Shown: positions 43,114 to 52,065, counted from the first letter of the stretch. The stretch: DNA of 61,604 nucleotides from Clostridia bacterium (GCA_900754085.1 CAAEBO010000045.1:1-61604), one strand, 5' to 3'. A program made the numbers and translations. Notes: generated from the sequence alone by a model not told the origin.

Positions 43114-44640
43114 ATGATTATTAAAAAAACACTAAGACCAAAAGAATTGAATGAGTTTAACCGGCTTTTTGGAGATTTAAAACACTCCATAAAACCAATT
43201 GAACCTGAAGAATTACTAGTAGAAGTTATGCAAGATAATGAAATAGCTTTTAAAGTAGCAATAATTTCTAAAAACATATTTACCCAGCACGTTACAAAAG
43301 AGGTTAAGTTGATACACAGTCAACTTCTTTCAGTAGTAAAAAATGAAATGAATAGTGTTCAAAAGCAAATTATTAATATGTATTGCAAGTTACAAAGAAA
43401 TGCTTATATTGTACTTTTTGGTGAAGATTTAGTAGCTAATATAGATGAATATACAAGCGTAGATACACTTATTTTAAATGAGCTTTTGGACGAAAGATTT
43501 ATTAAAGATATGAGAGAGCACAAGGAAGAAATAGACCAAGGCCTTGTCATAGAAGAAGAAATATTCGACTTAGAGAGTGACGAAAAGGTGGGGTATATAA
43601 CAAGATATAGTAACTTTAAACGGATGAATATGCCAAAAGAGTTCATAAAAAAAGCGAAGGATTTATCAATTACTGAAGAAGAACTCAATAATATTAAGTT
43701 TTATTATTTAATATTATTGGATATCGCAGTACGTCCATTTTGTGACAATATAGTTCCAATAATGGAATCTAATAGACCTCTTTATAGGTGCTTAAGTAGA
43801 ATTATTAAAAAAATGGACAGCGATTTTAGAGCTTTTTGGCAAGAAGCAGGTAGAGAAATAAAAGAGAGTTACTATAAAGAAGACAAAGAAATAGAAAAAA
43901 TTTATAAAGAATTGCTAGAAGATGTAAATGAAAAACGCGGGAAAGAACTACTAGAAGAAAACAGATTTTTTAATTTAGCAACAGGTATAATTCTCAAAAA
44001 TGAATTACTAATAAGACTATTTCTATCTTTGGAAAAAGAAGAAAAGAATATTGTAATAAATGAAGTTGTTAAATTAGAAAGAAATATTAATAAGTTAATA
44101 GCAAATAAATTAAAAGATTTTATGCCAGAAATGTTATTTATGCCAAATGAATATGAAGAACAAATAAAAGAGATAAATTTTACTATGTATGCTTTTGAAT
44201 TTGCTAAAAAAGAAATCGAAAGAATATTTATGGAAAAAGGACTTTCTAAGCAAGACTGGTATTTCTTTAAGAATATGGCAAATGTTTTCGAGAAAAGAGA
44301 GATGATTATAAAAACATATGAAAAATACCAAAATGCAACTGCAAAAGATTTTTTCATAATAAATAATTTAGCAGTTAATTATAATTTGAATTCTGTAGCA
44401 TCAGTAAATGTAAATTATGCTGAACTATGCAGATATATATTAGCGTATAGTATGGCAATACAAGAACAAACAGAGCAAGACAAAGAAATGATAGAAATAT
44501 GTGATGGCTTTTTTGCTGTAATAAAAATTAAAACTAGACTAAATATTAAGAAAGAAATTATGCTAGAAGTACAAAGAAAGAACGGTGTAAGTGAAGGAAA
44601 GATAAATTTATTTACATTTTTTGTTAATAAAATATTGTAA
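43114..44640 (+). CDS. 508-residue protein, unknown, mostly helical
   Basis: A 508-residue soluble-looking protein rich in Lys, Glu, Ile and Asn, predicted largely alpha-helical with several amphipathic stretches. No signal peptide, membrane helix, Cys cluster or recognisable catalytic motif. It sits alone between two terminators (42951 and 44662) with its own promoter whose -35 equals that of the preceding P-loop gene, so the two could respond together. I do not recognise the family. Confidence 0.7.
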   Translation: MIIKKTLRPKELNEFNRLFGDLKHSIKPIEPEELLVEVMQDNEIAFKVAIISKNIFTQHVTKEVKLIHSQLLSVVKNEMNSVQKQIINMYCKLQRNAYIVLFGEDLVANIDEYTSVDTLILNELLDERFIKDMREHKEEIDQGLVIEEEIFDLESDEKVGYITRYSNFKRMNMPKEFIKKAKDLSITEEELNNIKFYYLILLDIAVRPFCDNIVPIMESNRPLYRCLSRIIKKMDSDFRAFWQEAGREIKESYYKEDKEIEKIYKELLEDVNEKRGKELLEENRFFNLATGIILKNELLIRLFLSLEKEEKNIVINEVVKLERNINKLIANKLKDFMPEMLFMPNEYEEQIKEINFTMYAFEFAKKEIERIFMEKGLSKQDWYFFKNMANVFEKREMIIKTYEKYQNATAKDFFIINNLAVNYNLNSVASVNVNYAELCRYILAYSMAIQEQTEQDKEMIEICDGFFAVIKIKTRLNIKKEIMLEVQRKNGVSEGKINLFTFFVNKIL

Positions 44641-44661
44641 TTTTTCATTCTGAAAGAAATT

Positions 44662-44686
44662 GGCGAGGTATTACCTCGTCTTTTTC
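44662..44686 (+). terminator. Intrinsic terminator of the 508-residue unknown
   Basis: GGCGAGGT pairs with ACCTCGTC (one G-T wobble) around ATT, followed by a T run. The gene stop is about 20 nt upstream. Confidence 0.75.
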
Positions 44687-44744
44687 TGTGAGAAATTTTA
44701 AAAATAAAAAACGATAAATCTTTACGCAAATAAGGCTTCTAACA

Positions 44745-44773
44745 TTGACTTTTTGTAGCTTTTCATATATTAT
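44745..44773 (+). promoter_or_regulatory. Sigma-A promoter of minDE
   Basis: TTGACT at 44745-44750, a 17-nt spacer and TATTAT at 44768-44773. With the terminator at 44662 upstream, minD is the first gene of its unit. Confidence 0.7.
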
Positions 44774-44834
44774 AGTAGTGTCAAATTTTATGTATAGAAG
44801 AGATATAAAAGCACTAACTTAAGGAGGAAGATTT

Positions 44835-45629
44835 ATGGGAGAAGTAATAGTTATAACATCTGGTAAAGGTGGAGTAGGAAAAACTACTACAACAGCTAAT
44901 TTAGGTTCAGCTTTAGCATTAGAAGGTAAAAAAGTAGTATTAGTAGATACAGATATAGGACTTCGTAATTTAGACGTTGTAATGGGACTAGAAAATAGAA
45001 TTGTATACGATATTGTAGATGTTGTAGAAGAAAAATGTAAATTAAGACAAGCTTTAATAAAAGACAAGCGTTTTCAAGAACTATTCCTATTACCAGCTGC
45101 CCAAACAAGAGATAAAAGTGCAATAACAGAAGAACAAATGAGAAAATTAACAGATCAACTAAAAGAAGAATTTGACTATATTTTAATAGACTGTCCAGCA
45201 GGAATAGAACAAGGCTTTAAAAATGCTATTATAGGTGCAGATAAAGCAATAGTTGTTACAATGCCAGAAATTTCAGCAATAAGAGATGCAGATAGAATAA
45301 TAGGTTTATTAGAAGCATCAGAAATAAAAAATCCACAATTAATCATTAATAAATTAAGGCCAGAAATGGCAAGAAAAGGTAAAATGATGGATGTTGACGA
45401 TATAGTGGATTTATTATCAATAGAACTTTTAGGAGTAGTACCAGATGATGAATATGTAATTACTCAAACAAACAAAGGAGAGCCAGTTATATCTAATAGA
45501 AAAGCACCTTCTGGTAAAGCATATATGGAAACTGCTAAGAGACTTTTAGGGGAAGATATAGAAGTAACTATACCAGGAAGAGAAAAAGGATTTTTTGCAG
45601 CTTTAAAGAGATTGTTTAAAAGAAAATAA
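44835..45629 (+). CDS. minD: Septum-site ATPase MinD
   Basis: A 264-residue ParA-type ATPase with the deviant Walker A SGKGGVGKTTTTANLG, the switch region DCPAGIEQGFKNA, and a C-terminal amphipathic membrane-targeting helix (KGFFAALKRLFKRK). MinD recruits MinC to the membrane at poles. minE follows 19 nt later, but minC is not upstream, which is unusual for the minCDE arrangement. AAGGAGGAAG precedes the ATG. Confidence 0.95.
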   Translation: MGEVIVITSGKGGVGKTTTTANLGSALALEGKKVVLVDTDIGLRNLDVVMGLENRIVYDIVDVVEEKCKLRQALIKDKRFQELFLLPAAQTRDKSAITEEQMRKLTDQLKEEFDYILIDCPAGIEQGFKNAIIGADKAIVVTMPEISAIRDADRIIGLLEASEIKNPQLIINKLRPEMARKGKMMDVDDIVDLLSIELLGVVPDDEYVITQTNKGEPVISNRKAPSGKAYMETAKRLLGEDIEVTIPGREKGFFAALKRLFKRK

Positions 45630-45648
45630 ATAACAGTGGAGGTAGAAT

Positions 45649-46449
45649 ATGTTTGAAAACGTAGTAGGTTTCTTTAAAAAGTTACTAAAAAAAGAAGATG
45701 AAGAAGAAAATAATAAAGATATGGCTAAAGAAAGATTACATCTTGTTTTAATGCAAGACAGAGCTAATGTATCTGCAGACTTTTTAGAAATGATGAAGCA
45801 AGAAATTATAGAAGTAATTAAAAAGTATATAGATGTAGATGAAAGAGAAATAGATGTACATTTAACTAATAAAACTAACGAGGATGGCTCTGCCGCAGCA
45901 CCAGCTTTATATGCTAATATTCCTATAGTTAGCATTAAACATACAGGTGAAATAGATGACGAAATAAAAGAAAAGGTTCAAGAAGAAATAGAAGAAAAAA
46001 ATAATAAAGATAAAAAAGATACTAAAAATGAAAATTCAAAAGAAATAAAACAAGAAGTAAAAGAAGAACAAGGAAATAAAGAAAAAATAGAATCAAAACA
46101 GGAAGAACCAAAACAAGAAAACAGTGAAGAAAACAAAGTAGATAATGCAGATAGTAAGAACAAAGCTATAGAAGAAACTAAAATTAAAGAAGAAAAAACT
46201 AATAATGTAGAGAAGCAAGAAGAAAATAAAAAAGATCAAAAAGAAGAACATATTTCTACTACTAATAACAATGAAAAAGAAAAACAAGAGAACGAAGAAA
46301 ATAAAAAAATAGATAATAAAGAAGTTAGTACAAATAAAGAAATAAATAAGCAAGAAGAAAATGCACAGGAAAAAACACAAATAAAACAAGAGCCTGTAAT
46401 ACATAATAACAGTAAAAGAAGGAATAAAAAAAGAAAAGGTAGAAGATAA
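45649..46449 (+). CDS. minE: MinE with a long charged C-terminal extension
   Basis: A 266-residue protein. Residues 1-100 are a complete MinE: the membrane-binding start MFENVVGFFKKLLKK, the MinD-interacting helix KERLHLVLMQDRANVSADFL and the topological domain KQEIIEVIKKYIDVDEREID. MinE is usually 85-95 residues. Here about 160 more residues follow that are almost entirely Lys, Glu, Asn, Gln and Asp and end in a very basic patch (KRRNKKRKGRR). The tail looks disordered, and its role in MinD oscillation or DNA/ribosome binding is unknown. Confidence 0.9.
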   Translation: MFENVVGFFKKLLKKEDEEENNKDMAKERLHLVLMQDRANVSADFLEMMKQEIIEVIKKYIDVDEREIDVHLTNKTNEDGSAAAPALYANIPIVSIKHTGEIDDEIKEKVQEEIEEKNNKDKKDTKNENSKEIKQEVKEEQGNKEKIESKQEEPKQENSEENKVDNADSKNKAIEETKIKEEKTNNVEKQEENKKDQKEEHISTTNNNEKEKQENEENKKIDNKEVSTNKEINKQEENAQEKTQIKQEPVIHNNSKRRNKKRKGRR

Positions 46450-46509
46450 GAGGATGTATAACAAATAAAGATAGAATAACTATAAAATTAAATACGAAAA
46501 GGATGAAAG

Positions 46510-47616
46510 ATGAGAAAGAAGATATTAAAAAACATTGACTGGGGAATTTTTATATGTTGCATTCTACTTTCAATTATAGGAATGGTAGCACTGTTTTCTG
46601 CTACATACGATTCAGAAGACACAAGTTTGCAGAGGCAATTAATATGGTTTGTTATTTGTATTCCGATAGTATTCATAATTATATTTATAGATTATGAATC
46701 GATTGCAAAAATATCGCCAATACTGTATGGGGCGGTTCTGCTACTCTTGGTGGCAGTATTATTTACAGATTCGGTAAATGGAGCACGAAGTTGGTTCGAT
46801 TTTGGATTTCTTTCAATTCAACCTGCTGAATTTGCAAAAATAGCAGTAGTTCTGACTTTGGCGCTTGTGCTATGCAAAATACAAGAAAAAGATAAAAATG
46901 ATATAAACAAACCTACTAAATTATTAATGGCTTTAGCAGTAGTAGGAATTCCAGTACTTTTAATAATAAAACAACCAGATTATGGTACAGCTGCAGCATT
47001 TATAGTTGCTACAGTAATGATGATATTTACAGCAGGTATTAACAAAAAATATATAATAGGAACAATATTACTAATAGTTATAGCTGTTCCATTATTATAC
47101 TTTTTTGTATTACCAAGTCATGCAAAGCAAAGAATAGAAGTATTTTTAAATCCAGAGTCTGACCCACGTGGTTCAGGATATAATTTAACACAATCTAAAT
47201 TAGCTATAGGAGCTGGACAATTAACAGGAATGGGATTATTAAAAGGAAACCAAACACAACTTGGCTTTTTATATCCTAAGACAACAGACTTTATATTTTC
47301 TGTAATAGGTGAAGAAATGGGATTTGTAGGGGCAGGAGCTGTTATAATAATTTATGTAATACTCATAACCAAAGCAATATATGTATCAAAAACAGCAAAA
47401 GACGATTTAGGTTCATATATTGCAATAGGAATAGCAGGAATATTTTTGTTTCATATGTTAGAAAACATAGGAATGACAATGGGATTGCTACCAATAACAG
47501 GTGTTCCGTTACCTTTTGTAAGTTATGGAGGAAGCTCTTTGCTAACTAATTTTATTTTAATAGCAATACTTTTAAATATAAGTGGAAGAAGGCAAAAAGC
47601 AATATTTATAGAGTAA
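46510..47616 (+). CDS. rodA: RodA peptidoglycan polymerase (SEDS family)
   Basis: A 368-residue polytopic SEDS protein with about ten helices. Landmarks: GARSWFDFGFLSIQPAEFAK (about 94-113), KQPDYGTAA, and the C-terminal LPFVSYGGSSL. It polymerises glycan strands for cell elongation together with a class B PBP. The order minD-minE-rodA is a known Firmicutes neighbourhood. AAAGGATG precedes the ATG. Confidence 0.93.
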   Translation: MRKKILKNIDWGIFICCILLSIIGMVALFSATYDSEDTSLQRQLIWFVICIPIVFIIIFIDYESIAKISPILYGAVLLLLVAVLFTDSVNGARSWFDFGFLSIQPAEFAKIAVVLTLALVLCKIQEKDKNDINKPTKLLMALAVVGIPVLLIIKQPDYGTAAAFIVATVMMIFTAGINKKYIIGTILLIVIAVPLLYFFVLPSHAKQRIEVFLNPESDPRGSGYNLTQSKLAIGAGQLTGMGLLKGNQTQLGFLYPKTTDFIFSVIGEEMGFVGAGAVIIIYVILITKAIYVSKTAKDDLGSYIAIGIAGIFLFHMLENIGMTMGLLPITGVPLPFVSYGGSSLLTNFILIAILLNISGRRQKAIFIE

Positions 47617-47647
47617 AATATTAAAGAAATTTAATAAGGAATGTATA

Positions 47648-47686
47648 ATCCACTAAAGTATAAATATTTTAGTGGATATTTTTATA
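47648..47686 (+). terminator. Intrinsic terminator of the min-rodA unit
   Basis: ATCCACTAAA at 47648-47657 pairs exactly with TTTAGTGGAT at 47668-47677, followed by a T-rich run. Confidence 0.85.
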
Positions 47687-47759
47687 TTATAATGTTATAG
47701 CAAATGGTAGAACACAATAAGAATATACATTCGCTTTTGAGAAATAAAGGAGAAATAAG

Positions 47760-48743
47760 ATGTATTTAAAAAGCATTAAAATTGGAAATTTAGAATTAAA
47801 AAACAATATATTCTTAGCACCTATGGCAGGAATTACAGACAAGCCATTTAGAATTTTGTGCAAAGAAATGGGTGTAGGTCTTGCAACAACTGAAATGGTA
47901 AGCACTAAGGCTATTTTCTACAATGATAATAAGACAAAAAAATTGTATAATTCAGAAGGTGAGGAAGGACCAATTAGCATTCAATTATTTGGAAGTGACA
48001 TAGAAGCAATTAAGTATGCTACACAAGAAATAGACAAGATTGCAGATATTATAGACTTTAATATGGGATGTCCTGCTCCAAAGATTGTAAAAAATGGTGA
48101 TGGAAGTAATTTATTACTTCATTTAGATCTGTTAGAGAAAATTGTTAAGGCGATAAGAGAGAATACAAGCAAACCAATTACATTTAAAATAAGAAAAGGT
48201 TGGGACGAAAACTCTATTGTAGCAGAAGAAGCCGCTAAAATAATAGAAAGAGCAGGTGGAGATGCAATTGTAATTCATGGAAGGACTAGAAAAGAATTTT
48301 ACTCTGGAAAAGCAGATTGGGATATTATAAAAAAAGTAAAAGAAAGTGTAAAAATTCCGGTTATAGGAAATGGAGATATACTAGACGAAGAAACAGCATT
48401 AAAAATGTTTAAGGAGACAAATGTAGATGGAATAATGATAGGAAGAGCTGCATTTGGAAATCCATGGATATTTAGAGAAATAATATACTTTTTGGAAAAT
48501 GGAAAGAAACTAGAAAAGCCAACTTTAGATGAAAGATACAATACGATGGTAAGCCACATTAATATGGAAATAGAAGAAAGAGGAGAAGAAGTTGCAATAA
48601 AAGAAATGAGAAAACAACTAAGTTGGTATATAAAGAATTTAAAAGATGCAAGTAATATGAGAGATAAAATAAATAAAATAGTTTCTAAAGAAGAATTATT
48701 AAAAGAAATAAAAGATTATTTTGAATATATAAAAAGTAATTGA
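47760..48743 (+). CDS. dusB: tRNA-dihydrouridine synthase DusB
   Basis: A 327-residue FMN enzyme of the Dus family. APMAGITDKPFR (FMN start), DFNMGCPAPKIVKNGDGS (catalytic Cys in MGCPAPK), RKGWD and IVIHGRTRKEFYSG match the family. It reduces U to dihydrouridine in tRNA. AAGGAG precedes the ATG at 47760. Confidence 0.94.
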   Translation: MYLKSIKIGNLELKNNIFLAPMAGITDKPFRILCKEMGVGLATTEMVSTKAIFYNDNKTKKLYNSEGEEGPISIQLFGSDIEAIKYATQEIDKIADIIDFNMGCPAPKIVKNGDGSNLLLHLDLLEKIVKAIRENTSKPITFKIRKGWDENSIVAEEAAKIIERAGGDAIVIHGRTRKEFYSGKADWDIIKKVKESVKIPVIGNGDILDEETALKMFKETNVDGIMIGRAAFGNPWIFREIIYFLENGKKLEKPTLDERYNTMVSHINMEIEERGEEVAIKEMRKQLSWYIKNLKDASNMRDKINKIVSKEELLKEIKDYFEYIKSN

Positions 48744-48751
48744 ATAAAATG

Positions 48752-48784
48752 AAAAAAGAATAGTGTAATCCTATTCTTTTTTAT
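48752..48784 (+). terminator. Intrinsic terminator of dusB
   Basis: AAAAAAGAATAG at 48752-48763 pairs with CTATTCTTTTTT at 48771-48782, continuing into a T run. Confidence 0.85.
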
Positions 48785-48871
48785 TTGGGAAATTATCTTT
48801 GGTAATGAAAATTTTTGTAGTAGATAATTGGCGTTTATTAAGATTTAAAAAAATTTTGTTGGGAGGGGCAT

Positions 48872-49465
48872 ATGAAAATTAATAAATTAATAATAGTTAT
48901 TATATTTATAGTAATTATTATAAGTGTAGGTATTTTTATGTTAAAAAATAATAAAAAAGTTGAAATTGGGAATAATGATAGTAATCAAATTTTAAATATG
49001 AACTCGTATAAAGCTCAGATAGAATTAACTGTTATAAGCAATAAAAATACTAACAAATATAAAGTTATGCAAGAATATAAAAAAGATGAATATTGCATTC
49101 AAGAAATAGTGGAACCAGAAAATATTAAAGGTGTAAAAATAGAATATAGTAATAATACTCTAACATTAAAAAATACCAATTTAAATCTTACAAACATTTA
49201 TGAAAATTATAAATATATCGCAGAAAATAATTTGTTTTTAGATAAATTTATAGAAGACTTTAAAAACAGTGAAAATTCAAGCAAGCAAGAATCAGAAAAT
49301 GAATTTATTTTAACTACAGATTGTAAAACAAAAGAAAATAAATATCAGGTTAAAAAGAAATTAGTTATAAATAAACAAACAAATAAGCCAGTAAAATTAG
49401 AAGTACAAGACATTAACCAAAATATAACTGCTTACATATTATATAATGAGATAAGTTATAAGTAG
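48872..49465 (+). CDS. GerS-like germination protein (LolA-like), membrane-anchored
   Basis: A 197-residue protein with one N-terminal helix (about 6-24) and an outer LolA-like domain of about 170 residues. NSYKAQIELTVISNKNTNKY and IVEPENIKGVKIEY resemble the C. difficile GerS family, which chaperones or activates spore cortex lytic enzymes. Unlike GerS, no lipobox Cys is present, so it is anchored by its helix. The ribosome-binding site is GGGAGGGG. The germination role is inferred from similarity. Confidence 0.7.
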   Translation: MKINKLIIVIIFIVIIISVGIFMLKNNKKVEIGNNDSNQILNMNSYKAQIELTVISNKNTNKYKVMQEYKKDEYCIQEIVEPENIKGVKIEYSNNTLTLKNTNLNLTNIYENYKYIAENNLFLDKFIEDFKNSENSSKQESENEFILTTDCKTKENKYQVKKKLVINKQTNKPVKLEVQDINQNITAYILYNEISYK

Positions 49466-49536
49466 TAAAAAGCTATTTTCTTTATCTCGAGCTAGTATTT
49501 AAAACAAGATATATACTAATAATGGGAGTGAAGAAA

Positions 49537-49887
49537 ATGAATATAAGAAGAGGCGACATGTTTTATGCAGACTTAAGTCCTGTTGTTGGCTCAGAGCAAG
49601 GAGGAATTAGACCAGTTTTAATAATTCAAAATGATTTAGGAAATAAGTATAGTCCAACTGTAATTGCAGCTGCAATTACATCTCAAAAAACTAAAAATAA
49701 GTTGCCTACACATATAGAAATAAATTCAAAAGATTTTGGGTTAAAATCAGATTCTATAGTGCTTGCAGAACAAATTAGAACAATAGACAAAAGTAGATTA
49801 AAAGAGAGAATAGGACATATAGATAATGATGAAATTATAGGTAAAATAAATAATGCGTTAGGGGTTAGCTTTGGATTAGGCGAATAA
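49537..49887 (+). CDS. ndoA: MazF/NdoA-type mRNA endoribonuclease
   Basis: A 116-residue toxin of the MazF/PemK fold: RRGDMFYADLSPVVGSEQGG at about 4-23, RPVLIIQND, and VLAEQIRTIDKSRL in the catalytic C-half. It cleaves single-stranded RNA at short motifs. The start at 49537 is chosen over the ATG at 49522 because GGGAGTG lies between them. No MazE/EndoAI-type antitoxin gene fits in the 71 nt upstream or directly downstream, so it is an orphan here. Confidence 0.9.
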   Translation: MNIRRGDMFYADLSPVVGSEQGGIRPVLIIQNDLGNKYSPTVIAAAITSQKTKNKLPTHIEINSKDFGLKSDSIVLAEQIRTIDKSRLKERIGHIDNDEIIGKINNALGVSFGLGE

Positions 49888-49923
49888 AATTGTTATTAGA
49901 ATTGATTTATTTTTATAACAATT
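49888..49923 (+). terminator. Hairpin after mazF
   Basis: AATTGTTAT at 49888-49896 pairs with ATAACAATT at 49915-49923 across an 18-nt loop. It starts at the stop codon; no strong T run follows. Confidence 0.45.
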
Positions 49924-49936
49924 CTAAGTATAAAAA

Positions 49937-49982
49937 AGCGTGTATGAGATTTAATTAAGTTTTAAAAAATCTTATACACGCT
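49937..49982. terminator. Long hairpin between convergent mazF and HD-GYP genes
   Basis: AGCGTGTATGAGATT at 49937-49951 pairs with AATCTTATACACGCT at 49968-49982 (one G-T wobble). An A run precedes it and a T-rich stretch sits within the loop. On the minus strand it would end HD-GYP transcripts downstream of REP copy G. Confidence 0.6.
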
Positions 49983-50005
49983 ATAATTATTAGAATAATT
50001 AAAAG

Positions 50006-50036
50006 AGGGATTTTAAGGACCGTCCCCAAAATCCCG
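50006..50036 (-). repeat. REP-like palindrome, copy G
   Basis: AGGGATTTT-AA-GGACCGTCC-CC-AAAATCCCG on the plus strand. It starts 12 nt downstream of the minus-strand HD-GYP stop codon in that gene's sense orientation (GGGGACGGTCC). Confidence 0.9.
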
Positions 50037-50048
50037 CATAAATTCTAG

Positions 50049-50987
50049 TTAGACTTGTAGTTTTTTTATTATTTTTATTTCTTCATATAATTTTTCTACT
50101 ATTTCTTTTCTGGTTATATATGCTGTTTGATATTCATGATATATTTTGTGGATATTACTAAAGTTTTCGCCTTCTTCAAAAAGTATTTCCATTCCTTCTT
50201 TGTAATAGTTCTTTTTCTTTTCTGTGTGTGCTTTTTCCATTTTTTCTTCATATTCTAAAATTTGTTCTATTCTTTTTATTTGATTTTTTAAATAGTCTAC
50301 ATATCCAGAAACACAACTAATTTCATAATAAGTGTCATCTATTACTACTTTAAATAAAGCTTTTACAACTTTTTTATTAAGTTTACCAAGTTTTACTCCT
50401 TGTGCAGCATTGTCTAAAGCTGCAACTTTAATGTTTGGAGTAGTGTCTTTTATTAAGTCTTTTAAAGTGTCAGATATGTGAATATGTGTTTTGTATTGTC
50501 TTTTGGTAACTAAGGCATCGTAATCGTCTGCTACTTTTATAATTTGATCTTCGTATGGAATAGAAGAACCTTCTAAACCTTCTGGATAGCCTGTACCATC
50601 TAATGTTTCATGATGATATTTAGGACCAAGTGCATATGGTCTTAAGCGAATATCATCTATACACATTTTATAACCAATAAGTGTATGTGTCTTCATAATA
50701 TCAAATTCTTCATCAGTTAGCTTATCCGGTTTATTTAGAATTTTTGCAGGTATAAACATTTTACCAATATCATGAAGATATGCACAAATTGTACAATAAG
50801 AAGTGAAATTTTTATCACAATGCAAATATTCACATAATCTACAAGTAATACTTGCAACATTTTCACTATGGATTCTTGTAAAAGGGTCTAGACTGTCTAA
50901 CATAGTTAATTGATATCTCATTGTGACATCTAAATTATATGATTTTAAAGTGGTTTTATCATAAAAATCAAATTTGTTATCTAACAT
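50049..50987 (-). CDS. HD-GYP phosphohydrolase, copy 2
   Basis: A 312-residue protein with the HD motif in AYLHDIGKMFIPAKIL (about 90-105), HHETLDGTGYPEG (HH...GYP) at about 143-155 and KVADDYDALVT. HD-GYP enzymes hydrolyse cyclic di-GMP or related dinucleotides. Residues 210-312 are a helical, coiled-coil-like C-terminus. It is strikingly similar to the gene 22 nt upstream, so the pair is a tandem duplication. Confidence 0.88.
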   Translation of the reverse strand: MLDNKFDFYDKTTLKSYNLDVTMRYQLTMLDSLDPFTRIHSENVASITCRLCEYLHCDKNFTSYCTICAYLHDIGKMFIPAKILNKPDKLTDEEFDIMKTHTLIGYKMCIDDIRLRPYALGPKYHHETLDGTGYPEGLEGSSIPYEDQIIKVADDYDALVTKRQYKTHIHISDTLKDLIKDTTPNIKVAALDNAAQGVKLGKLNKKVVKALFKVVIDDTYYEISCVSGYVDYLKNQIKRIEQILEYEEKMEKAHTEKKKNYYKEGMEILFEEGENFSNIHKIYHEYQTAYITRKEIVEKLYEEIKIIKKLQV

Positions 50988-51009
50988 TTAAAACTCCTCT
51001 TTAGTAAAA

Positions 51010-51900
51010 TTATATTTTTAATTTTTTAATTTCTTTTAATTCTGCATTTAATTTATCTATAATTTTTTCTTTTTCGGTTAAAGCATTTTCATAATCTTCT
51101 AGAATACCTAAACAATTGTCTACAGTTTCACCAGTATCAAGCAACATTTTCATTCCTTCTAAATAATAATTTTTTTGTTTTTCAGAAGAAACAGACATCA
51201 TTTTATCATGATATTTTTTTACTTGTTTTAATCTTTTTATGTTTTCTTTTAAGTAATCTAAATAGTTAAAAGCAGAAGATATTTCGTAAATAGTATCGTC
51301 TATTACAACTTTTTTTAGTGCTTTTGTAGCGGGGATATTATTTTTTCCATTATGTGCGTTTTCTATTAATATTTTTAAAGTATCAACAATACCAATATGA
51401 GATTTATATTGTCTTTTACTAACAATGGCATCAAATTCATCTGCAACTCTAATAATTTGCGCTTCTATTGGAATTTTGTCACCTGCTAACCCATCTGGAT
51501 AACCTTTACCATTTAAAGCTTCGTGATGGTATTTGGCACCAGCTGAATATGGTCTTAAATTAAGATCATCCATACACATTTTATAGCCAATAGTTGTATG
51601 TGTTTTCATAATTTCATATTCTTCATCTGTAAGTTTTGCAGGTTTTTGCAAAATAGAAGGTGGAATAAACATTTTTCCAATATCATGTAAATATGCACAA
51701 GTAGTACAATATATAGTAAAATCTTTATTTAAATGCAAATAATCACAAATTCTACAAGTTATATTTGCAACGCTTTCAGAATGTTTACGTGTAAAATTGT
51801 CTAGTGAATCTAACATTTTTAATTGATACCTAGCTGTTGAATCTAAGTCGTAAGATTTTAAGACAGTTTTATCATAAAAGTCAAATTTTTCTTTAATCAT
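51010..51900 (-). CDS. HD-GYP phosphohydrolase, copy 1
   Basis: A 296-residue HD-GYP protein, closely related to its neighbour: AYLHDIGKMFIPPSIL, HHEALNGKGYPDG (GYP motif) and VADEFDAIVSKRQYKSH. AAAGGAG lies just before the ATG. The two genes are probably co-transcribed and could act on the same nucleotide made by the GGDEF protein at 7081, by inference. Confidence 0.88.
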   Translation of the reverse strand: MIKEKFDFYDKTVLKSYDLDSTARYQLKMLDSLDNFTRKHSESVANITCRICDYLHLNKDFTIYCTTCAYLHDIGKMFIPPSILQKPAKLTDEEYEIMKTHTTIGYKMCMDDLNLRPYSAGAKYHHEALNGKGYPDGLAGDKIPIEAQIIRVADEFDAIVSKRQYKSHIGIVDTLKILIENAHNGKNNIPATKALKKVVIDDTIYEISSAFNYLDYLKENIKRLKQVKKYHDKMMSVSSEKQKNYYLEGMKMLLDTGETVDNCLGILEDYENALTEKEKIIDKLNAELKEIKKLKI

Positions 51901-52003
51901 TTTGTTACTCCTTTGTATATTATTATTACATATAAGTAATTAATTAATCCGAAATTTCTACAAAAATATAATATCATTAAATGAAATAAAGTTCAATATA
52001 TTG

Positions 52004-52032
52004 TTGATTTATATCGATTTTTAATATATTAT
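52004..52032 (+). promoter_or_regulatory. Sigma-A promoter of smc
   Basis: TTGATT at 52004-52009, a 17-nt spacer and TATTAT at 52027-52032. Confidence 0.6.
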
Positions 52033-52065
52033 AAGTAGGTACAAAAAGATAAAAAGGTGATAAAA

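Noticed and set aside
46093..46464. Minus-strand reading frame of 123 codons opposite minE
   Set aside because: It is the antisense of the charged minE tail and codes almost only Phe, Ile, Leu and Ser; no ribosome-binding site.
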